Assembly: GCA_030248215.1 (NCBI GenBank)
Contig: JASANG010003959.1
Location: 1 to 64,000, forward strand
DNA: 64,000 bases
DNA from: Enoplolaimus lenunculus
Taxonomy: Eukaryota > Nematoda > Enoplea > Enoplida > Thoracostomopsidae
Direction: 5' to 3'
Part shown: positions 1 to 10,750 of the stretch, one piece after another
Layout of the letters: every line of letters starts with the position of its first letter
How positions within the stretch are numbered: position 1 is the first letter of the stretch
Notes under the pieces: model-generated
The model's database searches: none
What the model saw: the letters and a program-made list of their open reading frames with translations, nothing else
What the model was told of the DNA's origin: nothing
Translations under genes and position numbers: made by a program

Positions 1-1621
1 AGCAGAGTCCGAACCTCCGACGAGGGAGTGGACCGTCCCGCCCGGCATCCAGCAAACTCGCCAGCGTGCATCCCTGCTAATGATTTTCCATCCAGCAGGC
101 TTCGCTATGGACAGCCAGGCTCCCAGACGGATGTCCCTAAACCCCGAGTGATCACACTCATCACACACACCCCTATGAGTGGATCAGCCGAACCCTAGCC
201 GCCTTTATTAGGCGGCAAAGCCGCAGGTCCGGTTCCGTAGGAGGATACGCCGCGACGATTTCTGGGGTGCTACCATAAAACGCCCTTTTACTGCCACCCT
301 GGGAGATGAAGGCGGGACCTCCCAGCTATTACAGTGGGCTTACAGGGGACCAAAATAATCAAGAATCACTACCCCACAACAAAGATGGGGGACTTCTACC
401 ACGGAACCGGGCCGATAAAACAGGCCGCGATAGCGACTTGCACATAAGACACCAGGTGGATGACCGGATACCTGGCGGACCCGTCCGGCTGCATGACGGC
501 GAGCCGCGCACCGTCCCGAAGGGAATGATAACTTAAGCTAAGGAGTTTTAACTAAGCTTAGGGGTAAGTGCGCAATACTAACTTAGGGTTAACTAAAGTT
601 ACTTAAGAGGCTATACAACCGGAAGAAAAGTAGAGATTTAGCTTGGACAGAATCCTGCTCACCACTATGTGCACTTGCTGCTTTTGGTATCTATGTCGGC
701 AGGTCGGTCGCCTGCCGAACACCGGAGCTCGATGTATCCAACTCATCCTGCATCCGGATTGAGATCGGCTGAGTCTGAGCACGTAGCACAAACATCCGCC
801 CCCAGGCGATCGCAGGGACGGAGTAAAGCTATCTTTCACTGTCTTTCTGAGACACTAATGAGTTAATTACTAGACAATTTATTACATAGCTGAATGCAAT
901 TGGGTTAGAACCCGTAAAATCACATGAAAACAGTTTATTAAAATTAACAGTGAAAATATTAACAGCGCTAAAAACCAAAATGACAACTGCGCTCCCAAGT
1001 CAAATTTTCAGCTTCTTTTATAGCTGAAAATTTTAGCTAATAGGCAACATGATTTGCATATTTAAATGGTATTTTGCATAAATTTAATAAAATTTTGTAA
1101 GAGTTAAAATTTTATGCAAATCAGACACCAGTCCGTAACAACCGAAGAAAGAAAGCTGCAAAGCAGCAGAACAAAAAGAAAACAAAAGAAAAAACAAAAA
1201 GAAAGGCAAACACACCCTAAAAGGGTTGAAAGAAACAACAAAACAAAAAAACAAAACCGGGCAAATCTGCCCAGCCAAGCCAGACCTGACTTGGCAACAT
1301 CCGGTGAGTATCCGCAATATCTCAGGGAACCTGGAGCTTCCGTATAATTTAGCATGTCCATCCTTACCAACACATGTGCACCGCTTGTAGCAAGCTCTCT
1401 TAAAGATATATCTGTTAGCTTCGCACTTTCTGAGTTCAAGACCCGCAGGCCAGCAATGCCACAGATTAGTGGCAATGCTCGCGGGATCCTTTCCGATTTA
1501 GCCTCAAAGGCCACAAACTTGTGCGGTTGTATCGCCCAGACATCGTATCCGATGTGTTCCGGCTGTTAGGTTCTAGGTTTTCCCTCCTACGCAAGATGAT
1601 GGACACAACCATATCTCTACA
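1..1621 (-). mobile_element. LTR copy (partial at window start), left palindrome arm
   Basis: This stretch is the reverse complement of the LTR seen whole at 16537-18322 and 20105-21892. It ends at 1621 on the LTR 5' terminus (TGTAGAGATATGG on the minus strand), followed at 1622-1626 by GCAAC, the complement of the GTTGC target duplication of the right-hand element. The outer end lies beyond the window. It sits at the same position in element A as the right-hand insertion, so the LTR was in place before the inverted duplication formed, if that duplication is real. Whether this is a solo LTR or part of a whole element cannot be seen. Confidence 0.85.
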
Positions 1622-2675
1622 GCAACAACTACAACGGTATTAGCTACTACAACAACCGCAGTATCACCAATAGTAACAGCATTTGCACCATCTTCTATGG
1701 CCTCAACTACACCAACTAATGATCGTATTGCAACCTCGACAGTTCACATAGAGATGTTGAACACGCCGTATGTGAACACGGAGACCTTTAATTCGTTAAC
1801 AGGTACTGTATACAGTCCTCTTACAACAGCAATAGTGGCAACATCTGCCTCTATCGCCGAATCAACTGTCACTTTCGCACAATTGGATCCGTTTGCTAAC
1901 GATCCCTATAATTTCGATGCAGCAGAAATTCCCCTAGCTCCATTGCTACCACGGCAACCACAAATCGGTGTTCAACGACACAAGATACCGTTTCAACGAT
2001 CAACGACAAAAGTGGGCCTTCAACACCGATGCGCAATCCGAATATTTCACGTTGCAAATCGGCCATTTTTCATGATTGCGGGTATCTGGCAGTAATAGTG
2101 AGTCGGACGCAGAACTTAGTTTAGACGAAACCGACTCTAATTATTCGAACTACTTATTGTGGTCTGATTCTAGCGATTATTAACAGCAGCGGCGAAACAA
2201 TAGAGCTTCGAGAGCCGCAATTAATGACCACGAAAGTGGAGCACCTCATAACCAGTCAAGATCTAGCTCAACCGGCATAACTAACGATGAACTGACAGTC
2301 CGGCGGTCTACTCGCGTATCTTCCCGCACAAAGCTATATCTGTGTGAACCCGAAGGGCTAGTATGGGGCGGTCGCCCTGTTGGCGTTCAAAGACGACAGC
2401 GTAACGTTTGGCGCTCCGAAAAATTGCAAGAAATAAGTGATAACGATCCGAAATGGGATCAATTGGAAAAACTTGCGACAACGCTCGTTGAATTAGGCGT
2501 GCCAAGTTTGGGTAACAACCCTACTGAGTGTAAGGAATATTTTGTAATCCTGCCCAAGCTTGACAACGTGTATTCTGAAACGAGTCGGACGCAGGCTCTG
2601 ATGCGCTACGAACCCCCCGGGGTTCTAAACAACAGCTCCTGTTGCCAATTCGTGCGGTTAATTTGAACTTCCGCC

Positions 2676-3877
2676 ATGTCGACAAATACACAAACAAAAA
2701 CCAACACACGGCTGGTGGACACCACGTATCGGTTACTTGCGGTGGCTGCGTTACTTGGTGAGCATGACGGGGCCGGGCAGTCCCCCGAATTAACCGCCCT
2801 AAGTCTCGGGTACATGAAGACTCACATTACTAGGGCCAGCGAATTATTCAGGTCAGTCTACGCCGGATATACAAGTACGACTCAAATCAAAGGGCTGAAA
2901 TCATTGCGCGACTATGTTTTACAAAGTTGCGACATTGAACTGACACTTGACCAAGATCATAAGTTGCGGGCGTTGCGTGAAAGTGTTAAAGGCCGCAACA
3001 AGGTCCTACGGAGTGGTCAAGCGAGACACACGCACAAATGTCACGGCGCAGCTTGACAACGACTTAAACCCACAGCAAATACATTGTAAGATAATGGCGA
3101 CTTTAAACTCACCGCATGTGTCCATCAACATTCGTGAAATTGAGGGTTTAAACCTTAACACGTGCAGTATGTTTTACGTTAATCAGGCGCGCAACTTAGT
3201 TGCCATGATAACCTTGGCACATGGAGTTCGCACTCAAGTTGCATCAATTAAAACTTTGTACGAGTATATGAGAGCTAAACTACGGCCGCGCACAATGTTA
3301 GCGAATGGCGAGGAGGCGGTTCCGGTTCGCATTCAAGAAGGAAAGAAATTCAAATTCCTCGAGCTCTACGAAAAAATGCGGCTCTTACACCAAATGCCAC
3401 GTCATATGCGGCTCAAGGCCCTTTCGCCAAAACACAGACAACTGCTTTCTCATTAACCAAAATGGACAAAACATTGCTAACGGAAGTAAAATGCTCGGTG
3501 AATTTGGCACACTCTATGGTGACGGAAAATTTTTTACGAGTTGCTACCAAATTCGGCAAGCCCTTGCGTCGTTGAATACTACATTGTCAGCGTCAAGGAA
3601 TGTTTTTGTATTAAGATACGTGAACCATTCTGGCAAAACGCACGCAAATGTCATAGACTACGAAAAAATTCCGAATTTATATTTAGCCGCAGGAACGCCA
3701 AATCGCATAGTCGGAGGACAATATCCTCGTGAACCCGAAACAATAGAGCATACAGTAAGTGAGTGTGGCAATTCTGGCGCGTTAACCATAGTGGAAGAAA
3801 CAACTGCAGCTGAGTTGGCACAGCAAGGCTCGTTTCACTCATGGGTCATCCACGTAATACTGTCTACGCTACTGTAA
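2676..3877 (+). other. Tyrosine-recombinase-like domain of element A (left copy)
   Basis: What is seen: a helical segment with IKGLKSLRDYVL like the core-binding part of tyrosine recombinases, then ARNLVAMITLAHGVRTQV with an Arg near 3230 where box I Arg belongs, then SCYQIRQALASLN with a box II-like Arg near 3555, then YVNHSGKTHANVIDYEKI with a His near 3626 and a candidate catalytic Tyr near 3660. The R...R..H....Y spacing and the HSGKT pattern fit the family used by Crypton-like elements and the YR-like proteins common in marine invertebrates. The usual His of the HxxR box is Tyr here, as in element B. Identity as a YR is a motif call; no search was run. Confidence 0.55.
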
Positions 3878-4369
3878 AAAATTGTCCACACACCTGGTTT
3901 TAAGGGCGGGACAAAACGACAATGTCCTTAAGCTATAAGGACTTCACAGAAGGTGTAGCTAGATAGTGGGTTTTGAAAAGCAGGTCCTTCGAAGGGACTA
4001 AAGACAATGTAGACACTGTCTGGACACAGTCTCTGACAATACGAGTTCCTTCCAACAGACCCTGTGTAATTGCAAAGCAAAGCTCTTTCCGACAAACTTT
4101 GTGTTATGAAATATGCTGAGTCCTTTCTGACAGAGTCTGGACAAAACAGTTGTCCTTGAAATAACGTATTGACAATTTATCATGGGTATGGACGGCAACG
4201 TGACCAAGCATAGGTCGTTTAGAGAGATTGCGAGTTGTCAGCAGGGTCTATACAGGACATGAGTGACATTTGGACATGTAATTTGGAAACAATAAAATTA
4301 CAGACTTAGGGGCTCGTACGTGGGGACAATTTCTTACAGTAGCGTAGACAGTATAACGTGGATGACCCA
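3842..4369. mobile_element. Harbinger-like MITE inserted in element A (left arm)
   Basis: 528 bp element with terminal inverted repeats beginning TGGGTCATCCACGT and ending ACGTGGATGACCCA, extending imperfectly for about 45 bp. It is flanked by 3 bp direct repeats TCA (3839-3841 and 4370-4372). Other copies at 7098, 10751 and 13844 have TAA, TTA and TGA, so the target is TNA. A 3 bp target of this kind suggests PIF/Harbinger. It carries no coding region. It separates the recombinase-like and SET-like parts of element A. Confidence 0.8.
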
Positions 4370-5159
4370 TCATGGGAGTCGTTAGAAAATAATGATAGCC
4401 CGCAATCACACTTTGAGCTTTCTGACGAGCTTAAACGAAAAATTCGAGAGCAGTTCCCAGACAAATATGCTAATCAAAAACTGTCTACGGTCACATTTCG
4501 AAATTCCGAATTGGCGCATGAGTTGAACTTGGCAAGTGATACTAAAACAATTAAACAATGCGTTGACTACTTCAATAGACAAGCAGTACGTGAGTTTCGC
4601 ATTGAGCAGTGCGTTAAAGCGTATGAAATTGAACGCGCAGTCGCGTTGAAAACTTGTTCCGCATATGAAGCTTATATACCATCAGACCACTTAAAGCTGC
4701 CGTCACCCTCAACGCGTCATTCGACAATAATTTAGAAATTACTAGCATCGTAATTCAAAAAGCCGTTTCTCAAAATCTTCAATGTGAATTTAGACAACCA
4801 AATGCTGTACCTTCGCCAACATCTGAACCTGCCGATATTGCAGTACCATCTACAAGTGGTCAGATTGCCAGATTGCGAACTCCACAGCCCCCCGCAGATC
4901 TACAGAGTATGGATGACTCCATATTTCTAAACATAACTCAATCACCCGCTGATTATCTAGCAGAACAGACAACCACCAGCACCGGGACTATTCAACGGAG
5001 TTTTCTGATACGTATTTAAATTCTATTATTTTCAATTCATCTATTCAAGGATGAGTCGGTGCTGGCACGTTTTTCCAACCACTGCCGGAATAACCATACC
5101 TCAAAATTGCAGTCAAATACTCTTGACGTAAGAGTTACCAAAGGATTTAAAACATCCAG

Positions 5160-5422
5160 TAGGGCGAAATTCAAAAGACTTTCCAGGGTTGCAAGTTGGA
5201 ATTCTCGTAGCTATGCAAGACCTCCAGCCCGGAACGGAAGTTACTTGGGATTACAGCAAATATTACTTCGAAAACAACAACGTTCCGTGGCGATCGCAAT
5301 GCATTTGCGGGCCGGCTTGCGGGAAAAGCTCCAACAATTTTTCAAGAAAAATGGGTGAGTTTGTTTTTAAAGTTCAATTTCTAGTTACGCAATTTGTATT
5401 TTGTCACATCTGCGTACAGTAA
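5160..5422 (+). other. C-terminal SET plus post-SET-like segment of element A (left copy)
   Basis: The open frame has GILVAMQDLQPGTEVTWDY followed by a cysteine cluster WRSQCICGPACGK. GTEVTWDY corresponds to the GEELTFDY motif closing the SET fold of lysine methyltransferases, and CxCGxxxC resembles a post-SET zinc knuckle. The N-terminal half of a SET domain is not clear in this copy but is visible in element B, which aligns over this region. The inferred role is a histone or other lysine methyltransferase carried by a mobile element; activity is unknown. Confidence 0.6.
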
Positions 5423-5602
5423 CGGTTGTTAATTGTGTTATACTCTAACCATATCGACGTCTGAATGAGCGTTTGTAGTACAATTAAGTTTACTTGGCGA
5501 CTTTAAACCCGTTTCATGCTACCTAGTTGATTGCAGGAATTCCTGATGACGATGAGCGATCTCCACAGCGCTATGGGTCAAACGGACAACTCAATATGGA
5601 TT

Positions 5603-6743
5603 ATGTCACTCCCACGTGACCATTGGTTTGGATTGCACGCAAAATGTCCAGTCGTTTGTTACGAGCTCTATAGTGTCCATTAAACGTTAACTGGACAAGC
5701 TATACTGTCCGCGGTAGCATGCATAGCTAGTGCTGGACGCCAATGATATGTGAGAAACTATGTCTGGACACCTAAATAAAACACGTTCGGACGGAAATAT
5801 AAGATATTTCACATATTCGAAAGAACAGAAAATGTCAGTAATGCGTGTTTTGTCCACTGTGTTTTTGGCGCGAAATTTCAAATTTTGGCGGCAAATTCAA
5901 ATTTTGGCGGGAAAATTTAATTTTGCCAGGAAAACTAATTTTTTGGTATAAAATTCAAATTTTGGCCGAAAAATTCAAATTTTGATGGTAAATTTAAGAT
6001 TTAGTGTCAAAACTCATATTTTTGCTGAAAATTCAAATTTTGGCGCGAAATTCAAATCTTGAAAAATTCAAATTTGGGTGAGAAATTCAAATTACAGTGG
6101 GAAAATTCAAATTTTGGCTGGTAATTCAAATTTTGGCGGGAAAATTTAAATTATAGAGGGAAAATTCAAAGTTTGGCGGCAAATTCTAATTTTAGCTGGA
6201 ACATTGATTTTGGTAGGAAATTCGAAATTTCAAGGGAAAATTCAAATTTTGGCAGGAAAATTCGAACTTTGGCGGGAAAATTCAAATTTTGGCGGGCAAA
6301 TTCAAATTTTGGTAGGAAAATTTTAGTTTTGGCGGGAAATTTTAAATATAGCTCTTGCTTTTGGTATGCGGACATTTTTGCAAAACCAAAACTATATGTG
6401 GACATTTCGTGGAAAACCTTTTTCGACTGGCGTGAGACTTCAGCATAATTTCCGTATTTATCGTAAAGTTTTACAACACAGATTTTTTCAGGGAGAGATT
6501 TATAATAACTTGAAATATTAAAAACAGCGATAAACAACCATTGCGAAATATTACGCCAGAAGATCTTGATTGACAAAGTGTGGGTAGTTACTTCTGAAAC
6601 ACACTGTATGCACACGGACGCGGTAGCTAGTTAAAGTTGTGTCTGCTGACAGTATACTGCGCTAATCTATTCTGTCCACAGAAAAATACACAGGACGGAC
6701 AATTCGTGTGCAACCCAAGCCAACGGTAACGTGCGACTGACAT
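5603..6743. mobile_element. TIR element containing E2F-like repeat array (left arm)
   Basis: Ends are imperfect inverted repeats of about 60 bp: ATGTCACTCCCACGTGACCA at the left and the complement of ATGTCAGTCGCACGTTACCG at the right. Both continue into a TTGGTTTGG(A/G)TTGCAC-like stretch and a TGTCC. The interior holds the degenerate array described separately. The right end is shared with the long inverted repeat at 6640-7085. No transposase is seen. It is related at its termini to the element at 39460-40185, which is flanked by TA. Confidence 0.6.
5870..6350. repeat. Degenerate tandem array with E2F-consensus cores (left arm)
   Basis: About 20 bp units built on AAATTCAAATTTTGGCGGGA. Several units keep TTTGGCGGGAAA, the classical E2F/DP consensus, for example near 5902, 6132, 6271 and 6329; other units vary in the GC core. 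Whether any factor binds is unknown; the match is by eye. Confidence 0.8.
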
Positions 6744-7085
6744 TACGTCGAATATGTTCTGTATCGTGCAGCGGTTTATATCGATTTCAAGTTTTTTCGG
6801 TTTAATTAATAGGCAATAGCTAAGACTTAAGAAGAAAAATTTTGTGTAAATTCTGCAAGTTTCCAAAAACTTTGGAACGTTTTATGCCTCATTTATGCAG
6901 CATTCACAATAAGAAAGTACGCTGTGCCCACCGGGAACCGGCGTGTGGTAGCGTTAACGAGTGGCAATTTTAATAAGTGCCACTCGTTAACCTTACCATA
7001 CCGCAAATTTTCAATGTAACCCTACCTTAACTCGTGTCACAGAAATTCTTGTGACATCTGTTCAGGGTAGGGTTAACACTTAACA
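6640..7085 (+). repeat. Long inverted repeat unit 1 of left arm
   Basis: This roughly 430 bp stretch recurs inverted at 7995-8430, and both recur in the right arm at 11140-11565 and 9795-10225. It contains the terminal sequence of the E2F-array element, an AT-rich middle, and two strong hairpins at its inner end (6947-6999 and 7017-7075). It is probably the long TIR of a foldback-type element or an inverted duplication of an element end. Confidence 0.75.
6947..7075. repeat. Twin cruciform-forming hairpins
   Basis: Hairpin one has a stem around GTTAACGAGTGGCA pairing with TGCCACTCGTTAAC. Hairpin two pairs TAACCCTACC with GGTAGGGTTA outside and GTGTCACA with TTGTGACA inside. The same pair occurs at 8006-8140, about 10080-10225 and 11143-11275 with compensating as well as non-compensating differences. 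Confidence 0.8.
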
Positions 7086-7097
7086 GGACACCGATAA

Positions 7098-7474
7098 TGG
7101 ATCATCCACGTAATACTGTCTACGATACTTAAAAAATTGTCCACACACCTGCTATTAAGGGCGGGACAAAACGACAATGTCCTTTCCGACAAACTTTGTG
7201 TTGTCCTGAAATCAAGCTGAGTCCCTTCTGACAGACTCTGGACAAAACAGTTGCCCTTTAAATAACGTATTGACAATTTAGCTTGGGTATCGACGGCAAC
7301 AGGACCAAGCATAGGTCGTCCCATTAGAGAGAGTGCGAGTTGTCAGTAGGTATTAAACATGATATGAGTGACATTTGGACATGTAATTTGGAAACAGTAA
7401 AATTACAGACTTAGGGGCTCGTACATGGGGACAATTTTTTACAGTAGCGTAGACAGTATAACGTGGATGACCCA
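7098..7474. mobile_element. Harbinger-like MITE (left arm, second copy)
   Basis: 377 bp member of the TGGGTCATCCACGT family, with TAA target duplications at 7095-7097 and 7475-7477. Compared with the copy at 3842 it lacks part of the interior. Confidence 0.8.
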
Positions 7475-7559
7475 TAAGACACCCACAGCATACAAACAAA
7501 CTGTATACAAACACCGTGTGTGTGCTGTACGTGTTTAAGGAGACTACCTAACATGTGGG

Positions 7560-7760
7560 TTCTCTCTGGAAAGGGTGGGCGAAGGCAGGATAAAAATAAA
7601 TAACAGTGCGTGAATGGCGGAGGGCGGGATAAAAATAAATAACAGTCCATGAATAACAGCAGGTACCAATGGAAAGGGTGACGGAGGGCGGGTTGAAAAT
7701 AAATAACAGTCCGTGAATAACAGGGGTATCCTCTGGAGAGGCCAAACAAATTATATTTCA
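7560..7760. repeat. Short tandem repeat with AAAATAAATAACAG core
   Basis: About three imperfect units of GGCGGGATAAAAATAAATAA followed by CAGTCCGTGAAT. The last unit runs into GGAGAGGCCAAA, which also follows related sequence at 38065, 41695 and (diverged) 43108. A matching array lies inverted at 10480-10660. No gene is seen. Confidence 0.7.
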
Positions 7761-7994
7761 TATAGCGTTTTGTGCGGTTTAAGGTATACTGTAGCAAGTT
7801 TTATGTGGTTGAACTTGATGTGGGTCACGCTTGCACTTCTTGTAAGGTATGGTTAACGAAGCCGAAATTTACAACTAATTAAAATTCAGTTAAAGTAATT
7901 AATTTGAGGAAATCAATCAAATGTGTAAGTAATTAAATGCATAGATCGTACATACATAACAATTTGTGTGTAATAGATGTAAATATATATTGGA
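7761..7994. other. AT-rich filler within left arm
   Basis: AT-rich sequence with no coding pattern, mirrored at about 10225-10480 in the right arm. It links the short tandem repeat to the second nested inverted repeat. Confidence 0.6.
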
Positions 7995-8430
7995 AAAATT
8001 TGCGCTAACCCTACCCTAACAGGTGTCACAAGAGTTCCTGTGACACGAGATAAGGTAGGGTTACATTGAAAATTTGTGGTATGGTAAGGTTAACGTGTGG
8101 CACTTTTTAAAATTGCCACTCTTTAACCCTACCACATGCCGTTCCCGGTGGCACAGCGTACTTTCTTATTGTGAATGCTGCATAAATGAGGCATAAAACG
8201 TTCCAAAGTTTTTGGAAACTTGCAGAATTTACACAAAATTTTTCGTCTTAAGTCTAGCTATTGCCTATTAATTAAACCGAAAAAACTTGAAATCGATATA
8301 AACCGCTCGCACGATACAGAACATATTCGACGTAATGTCAGTCGCACGTTACCGTTGGTTTGGGTTGCACACGAATTGTCCGTCCTGTGTATTTTTTCTG
8401 TGGACAGAATAGATTAGCGCGTTGCAGCAT
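7995..8430 (-). repeat. Long inverted repeat unit 2 of left arm
   Basis: Inverted partner of 6640-7085, with the same hairpin pair at its outer side (8006-8063 and just after). The 65-codon open frame at 8220-8417 is repeat sequence and not a gene. Confidence 0.75.
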
Positions 8431-8627
8431 TGGTCTTTTAATAATGGTTCTAAAACTTAAGCCTACGTTTGCTTAGAGACATTAGTTCAAACTCAAAACT
8501 AAGTATAACGTTGGAAAGTTCCGTAACTGAAATGCATTGATTAAGCTAAAACCATAGCAAAATTCATAACCATACCATTTCATCTTGAACAGGACACAAA
8601 TTTCCCCACTTAACACTACATCCAGAC

Positions 8628-8800
8628 TCATCCCCCCCCCCCCCCCCCCCCACCCCCCCCCTCCCCCTCCCCACCACACCCACAACCCCCCCACCACCCC
8701 ACAAACCAAAAACTCACACACCCCCAAACATAAAACACCCATCCCCACACCCTCCCCCCCCACCCCCCTTGCCCACCCCCCCTCCCCCCAAAACCAAAAA
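8628..8800. repeat. C-rich low-complexity tract
   Basis: Nearly pure C and A with long C runs, in an otherwise AT-rich window. Open frames here are Pro-rich or Gly/Trp-rich artefacts of composition. Such a tract at a palindrome centre is also a common place for poor sequencing quality. Confidence 0.85.
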
Positions 8801-9019
8801 ACAAAAAAAAAAAACAAACCCAAAACGGTCCATGTATAGAAAAGGACCGAAACAATGGTATAAGCATATTCCTGAGCCTAAGCCAAAGCATAAGCCTAAG
8901 CAAAAAAGTTAGTCTAAAGCTGACTGACTCTTTTCCAGCCCCGCCGGAAAACGATCCGGCACTCTTCTATACATGGGTCTGCTACGTTAGCAAGCGTGTA
9001 ATAAAGCGCCAACGAACAT

Positions 9020-9390
9020 TATGGGTCATCCACGTTATACTGTCGACGCTACTGTAAAAAATTATCCCCACGTACGAGCCCCTAACTCTGTAATTTTATT
9101 GTTTCCAAATTACTTGTCCAAACGTAACTCATGTCCTGTGTAGACTCTGCTGACAACTAGCACTCTCTCTAAACGACCTATGCTTGGTCACGTTGCCGTC
9201 CATACCCATGCTAACTTGTTAATACGTTATTTTAGTCCCTTCGAAAGACCTGGTTTCAAAACCCACTATCTAGTTACACCTTCTGGGAAGTCTTTATAGC
9301 TTAAGGACATTGTCGTTTTGTCCCGCCCTTAAAACCAGGTGTGTGGACAATTTTTTACAGAAGCGTACTGCAGCCACATGACGTCATCCA
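9020..9390. mobile_element. Decayed Harbinger-like MITE in spacer
   Basis: The left end TGGGTCATCCACGTTATACT is clear. The interior matches the longer family member at 13844-14370, but the right terminus is diverged (CATGACGTCATCCAATG). It has no counterpart in the other arm, so it marks the spacer as distinct. Confidence 0.65.
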
Positions 9391-9794
9391 ATGTGCAAGC
9401 GGAACTTAATTATTGGAAATCTAAATCGGAACAGATAAATTTATGCCGGAATCGTAATAAGAAGCAAAATCAAAACTGATTTTCGGATTTCATATATTTG
9501 ACATACAGAGTCTTACTACGTCTAATTAATATGTGCAAATCTGCAAAAATACGAATTTTTACGTTCTGAATTTATGGGGAAACATATTTTGTGTTCCCCT
9601 TGTTTGCAAAGAAACATGCACACAAAAACAAATACATTGGTATATTTACATGGTTTATTGAACATTTTGCTATGGTTTTAGCTTAACTCAATGCATTTCA
9701 GTTACGGAACTTTCCAACGTTATACTTAGTTTTGAGTTTGAACTAATGTCTCTAAGCAAACGTAGGCTTAAGTTTTAGAACCATTATTAAAAGA

Positions 9795-10225
9795 CCAATG
9801 CTGCAACGCGCTAATCTATTCTGTCCACAGAAAAAATACACAGGACGGACAATTCGTGTGCAACCCAAACCAACGGTAACGTGCGACTGACATTACGTCG
9901 AATATGTTCTGTATCGTGCGAGCGGTTTATATCGATTTCAAGTTTTTTCGGTTTAATTAATAGGCAATAGCTAGACTTAAGACGAAAAATTTTGTGTAAA
10001 TTCTGCAAGTTTCCAAAAACTTTGGAACGTTTTATGCCTCATTTATGCAGCATTCACAATAAGAAAGTACGCTGTGCCACCGGGAACGGCATGTGGTAGG
10101 GTTAAAGAGTGGCAATTTTAAAAAGTGCCACACGTTAACCTTACCATACCACAAATTTTCAATGTAACCCTACCTTATCTCGTGTCACAGGAACTCTTGT
10201 GACACCTGTTAGGGTAGGGTTAGCG
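9795..10225 (+). repeat. Long inverted repeat unit, right arm inner copy
   Basis: Mirror of 7995-8430 about the palindrome centre, and inverted partner of 11140-11565. It carries the twin hairpins at its outer end. Confidence 0.75.
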
Positions 10226-10750
10226 CAAATTTTTCCAATATATATTTACATCTATTACACACAAATTGTTATGTATGTACGATCTATGCATTTAATTACT
10301 TACACATTTGATTGATTTCCTCAAATTAATTACTTTAAATGAATTTTAATTAGTTGTAAATTTCGGCTTCGTTAACCATACCTTACAAGAAGTGCAAGCG
10401 TGACCCACATCAAGTTCAACCACATAAAACTTGCTACAGTATACCTTAAACCGCACAAAACGCTATATGAAATATAATTTGTTTGGCCTCTCCAGAGGAT
10501 ACCCCTGTTATTCACGGACTGTTATTTATTTTCAACCCGCCCTCCGTCACCCTTTCCATTGGTACCTGCTGTTATTCATGGACTGTTATTTATTTTTATC
10601 CCGCCCTCCGCCATTCACGCACTGTTATTTATTTTTATCCCGCCCTCCCCCACCCTTTCCAGAGAGAACCCACATGTTAGGTAGTCTCTAACACGTACAG
10701 CACACACACGGTGTTTGTATACAGTTTGTTTGTATGCTGTGGGTGTCTTA

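Larger units (their letters stand above)
1622..5422 (+). pseudogene. Element A, left copy: tyrosine-recombinase-like plus SET-domain mobile-element gene (fossil)
   Basis: Gene-like region read left to right in several open stretches. Order of parts: a Thr/Ser/Ala-rich segment (1622-2095), an acidic/basic segment with a conserved block containing TECKEYF (2424-2600), a helical N-terminal recombinase-like part (2676-3056), a tyrosine-recombinase-like core (about 2950-3840), a conserved unknown block (4375-4735), and the C-terminal end of a SET domain (about 5160-5340). A 528 bp MITE sits between recombinase and SET parts, and an LTR lies in the N-terminal region. The same order recurs in the right arm (minus strand) and, more diverged, in element B. 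No reverse transcriptase, capsid or envelope part is visible, so I treat it as a YR-type DNA transposon gene. It looks broken, with several interruptions besides the insertions. Family name is inference. Confidence 0.55.
8566..9664. other. Asymmetric spacer at the centre of the palindrome
   Basis: The two arms stop matching at about 8565 and 9665. The spacer contains a low-complexity C-rich run (about 8628-8800), a CCTAAGC-type repeat bounded by inverted CATGTATAGAA / TTCTATACATG (8830-8977), a decayed Harbinger-like MITE (9020-9390), and plain AT-rich sequence (9390-9664). No gene is seen. Confidence 0.7.

Noticed and set aside
1622-5422. Element A as a DIRS-type retroelement or Polinton
   Set aside because: No reverse transcriptase, RNase H, polymerase, protease or capsid-like motif is seen around it; only the recombinase-like and SET parts.
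6173-6448. Open frame of NSNFGRKI-type repeats
   Set aside because: Reading of the roughly 20 bp E2F-like array; occurs in all copies because the repeat is conserved at DNA level.
8006-8025. Telomere-like CTAACCCTACCCTAAC
   Set aside because: Only two to three imperfect units, explained as one side of a hairpin stem; no telomere or interstitial array.
8482-8839. Gly/Trp-rich and Pro-rich open frames
   Set aside because: Products of the C-rich low-complexity tract at the palindrome centre.
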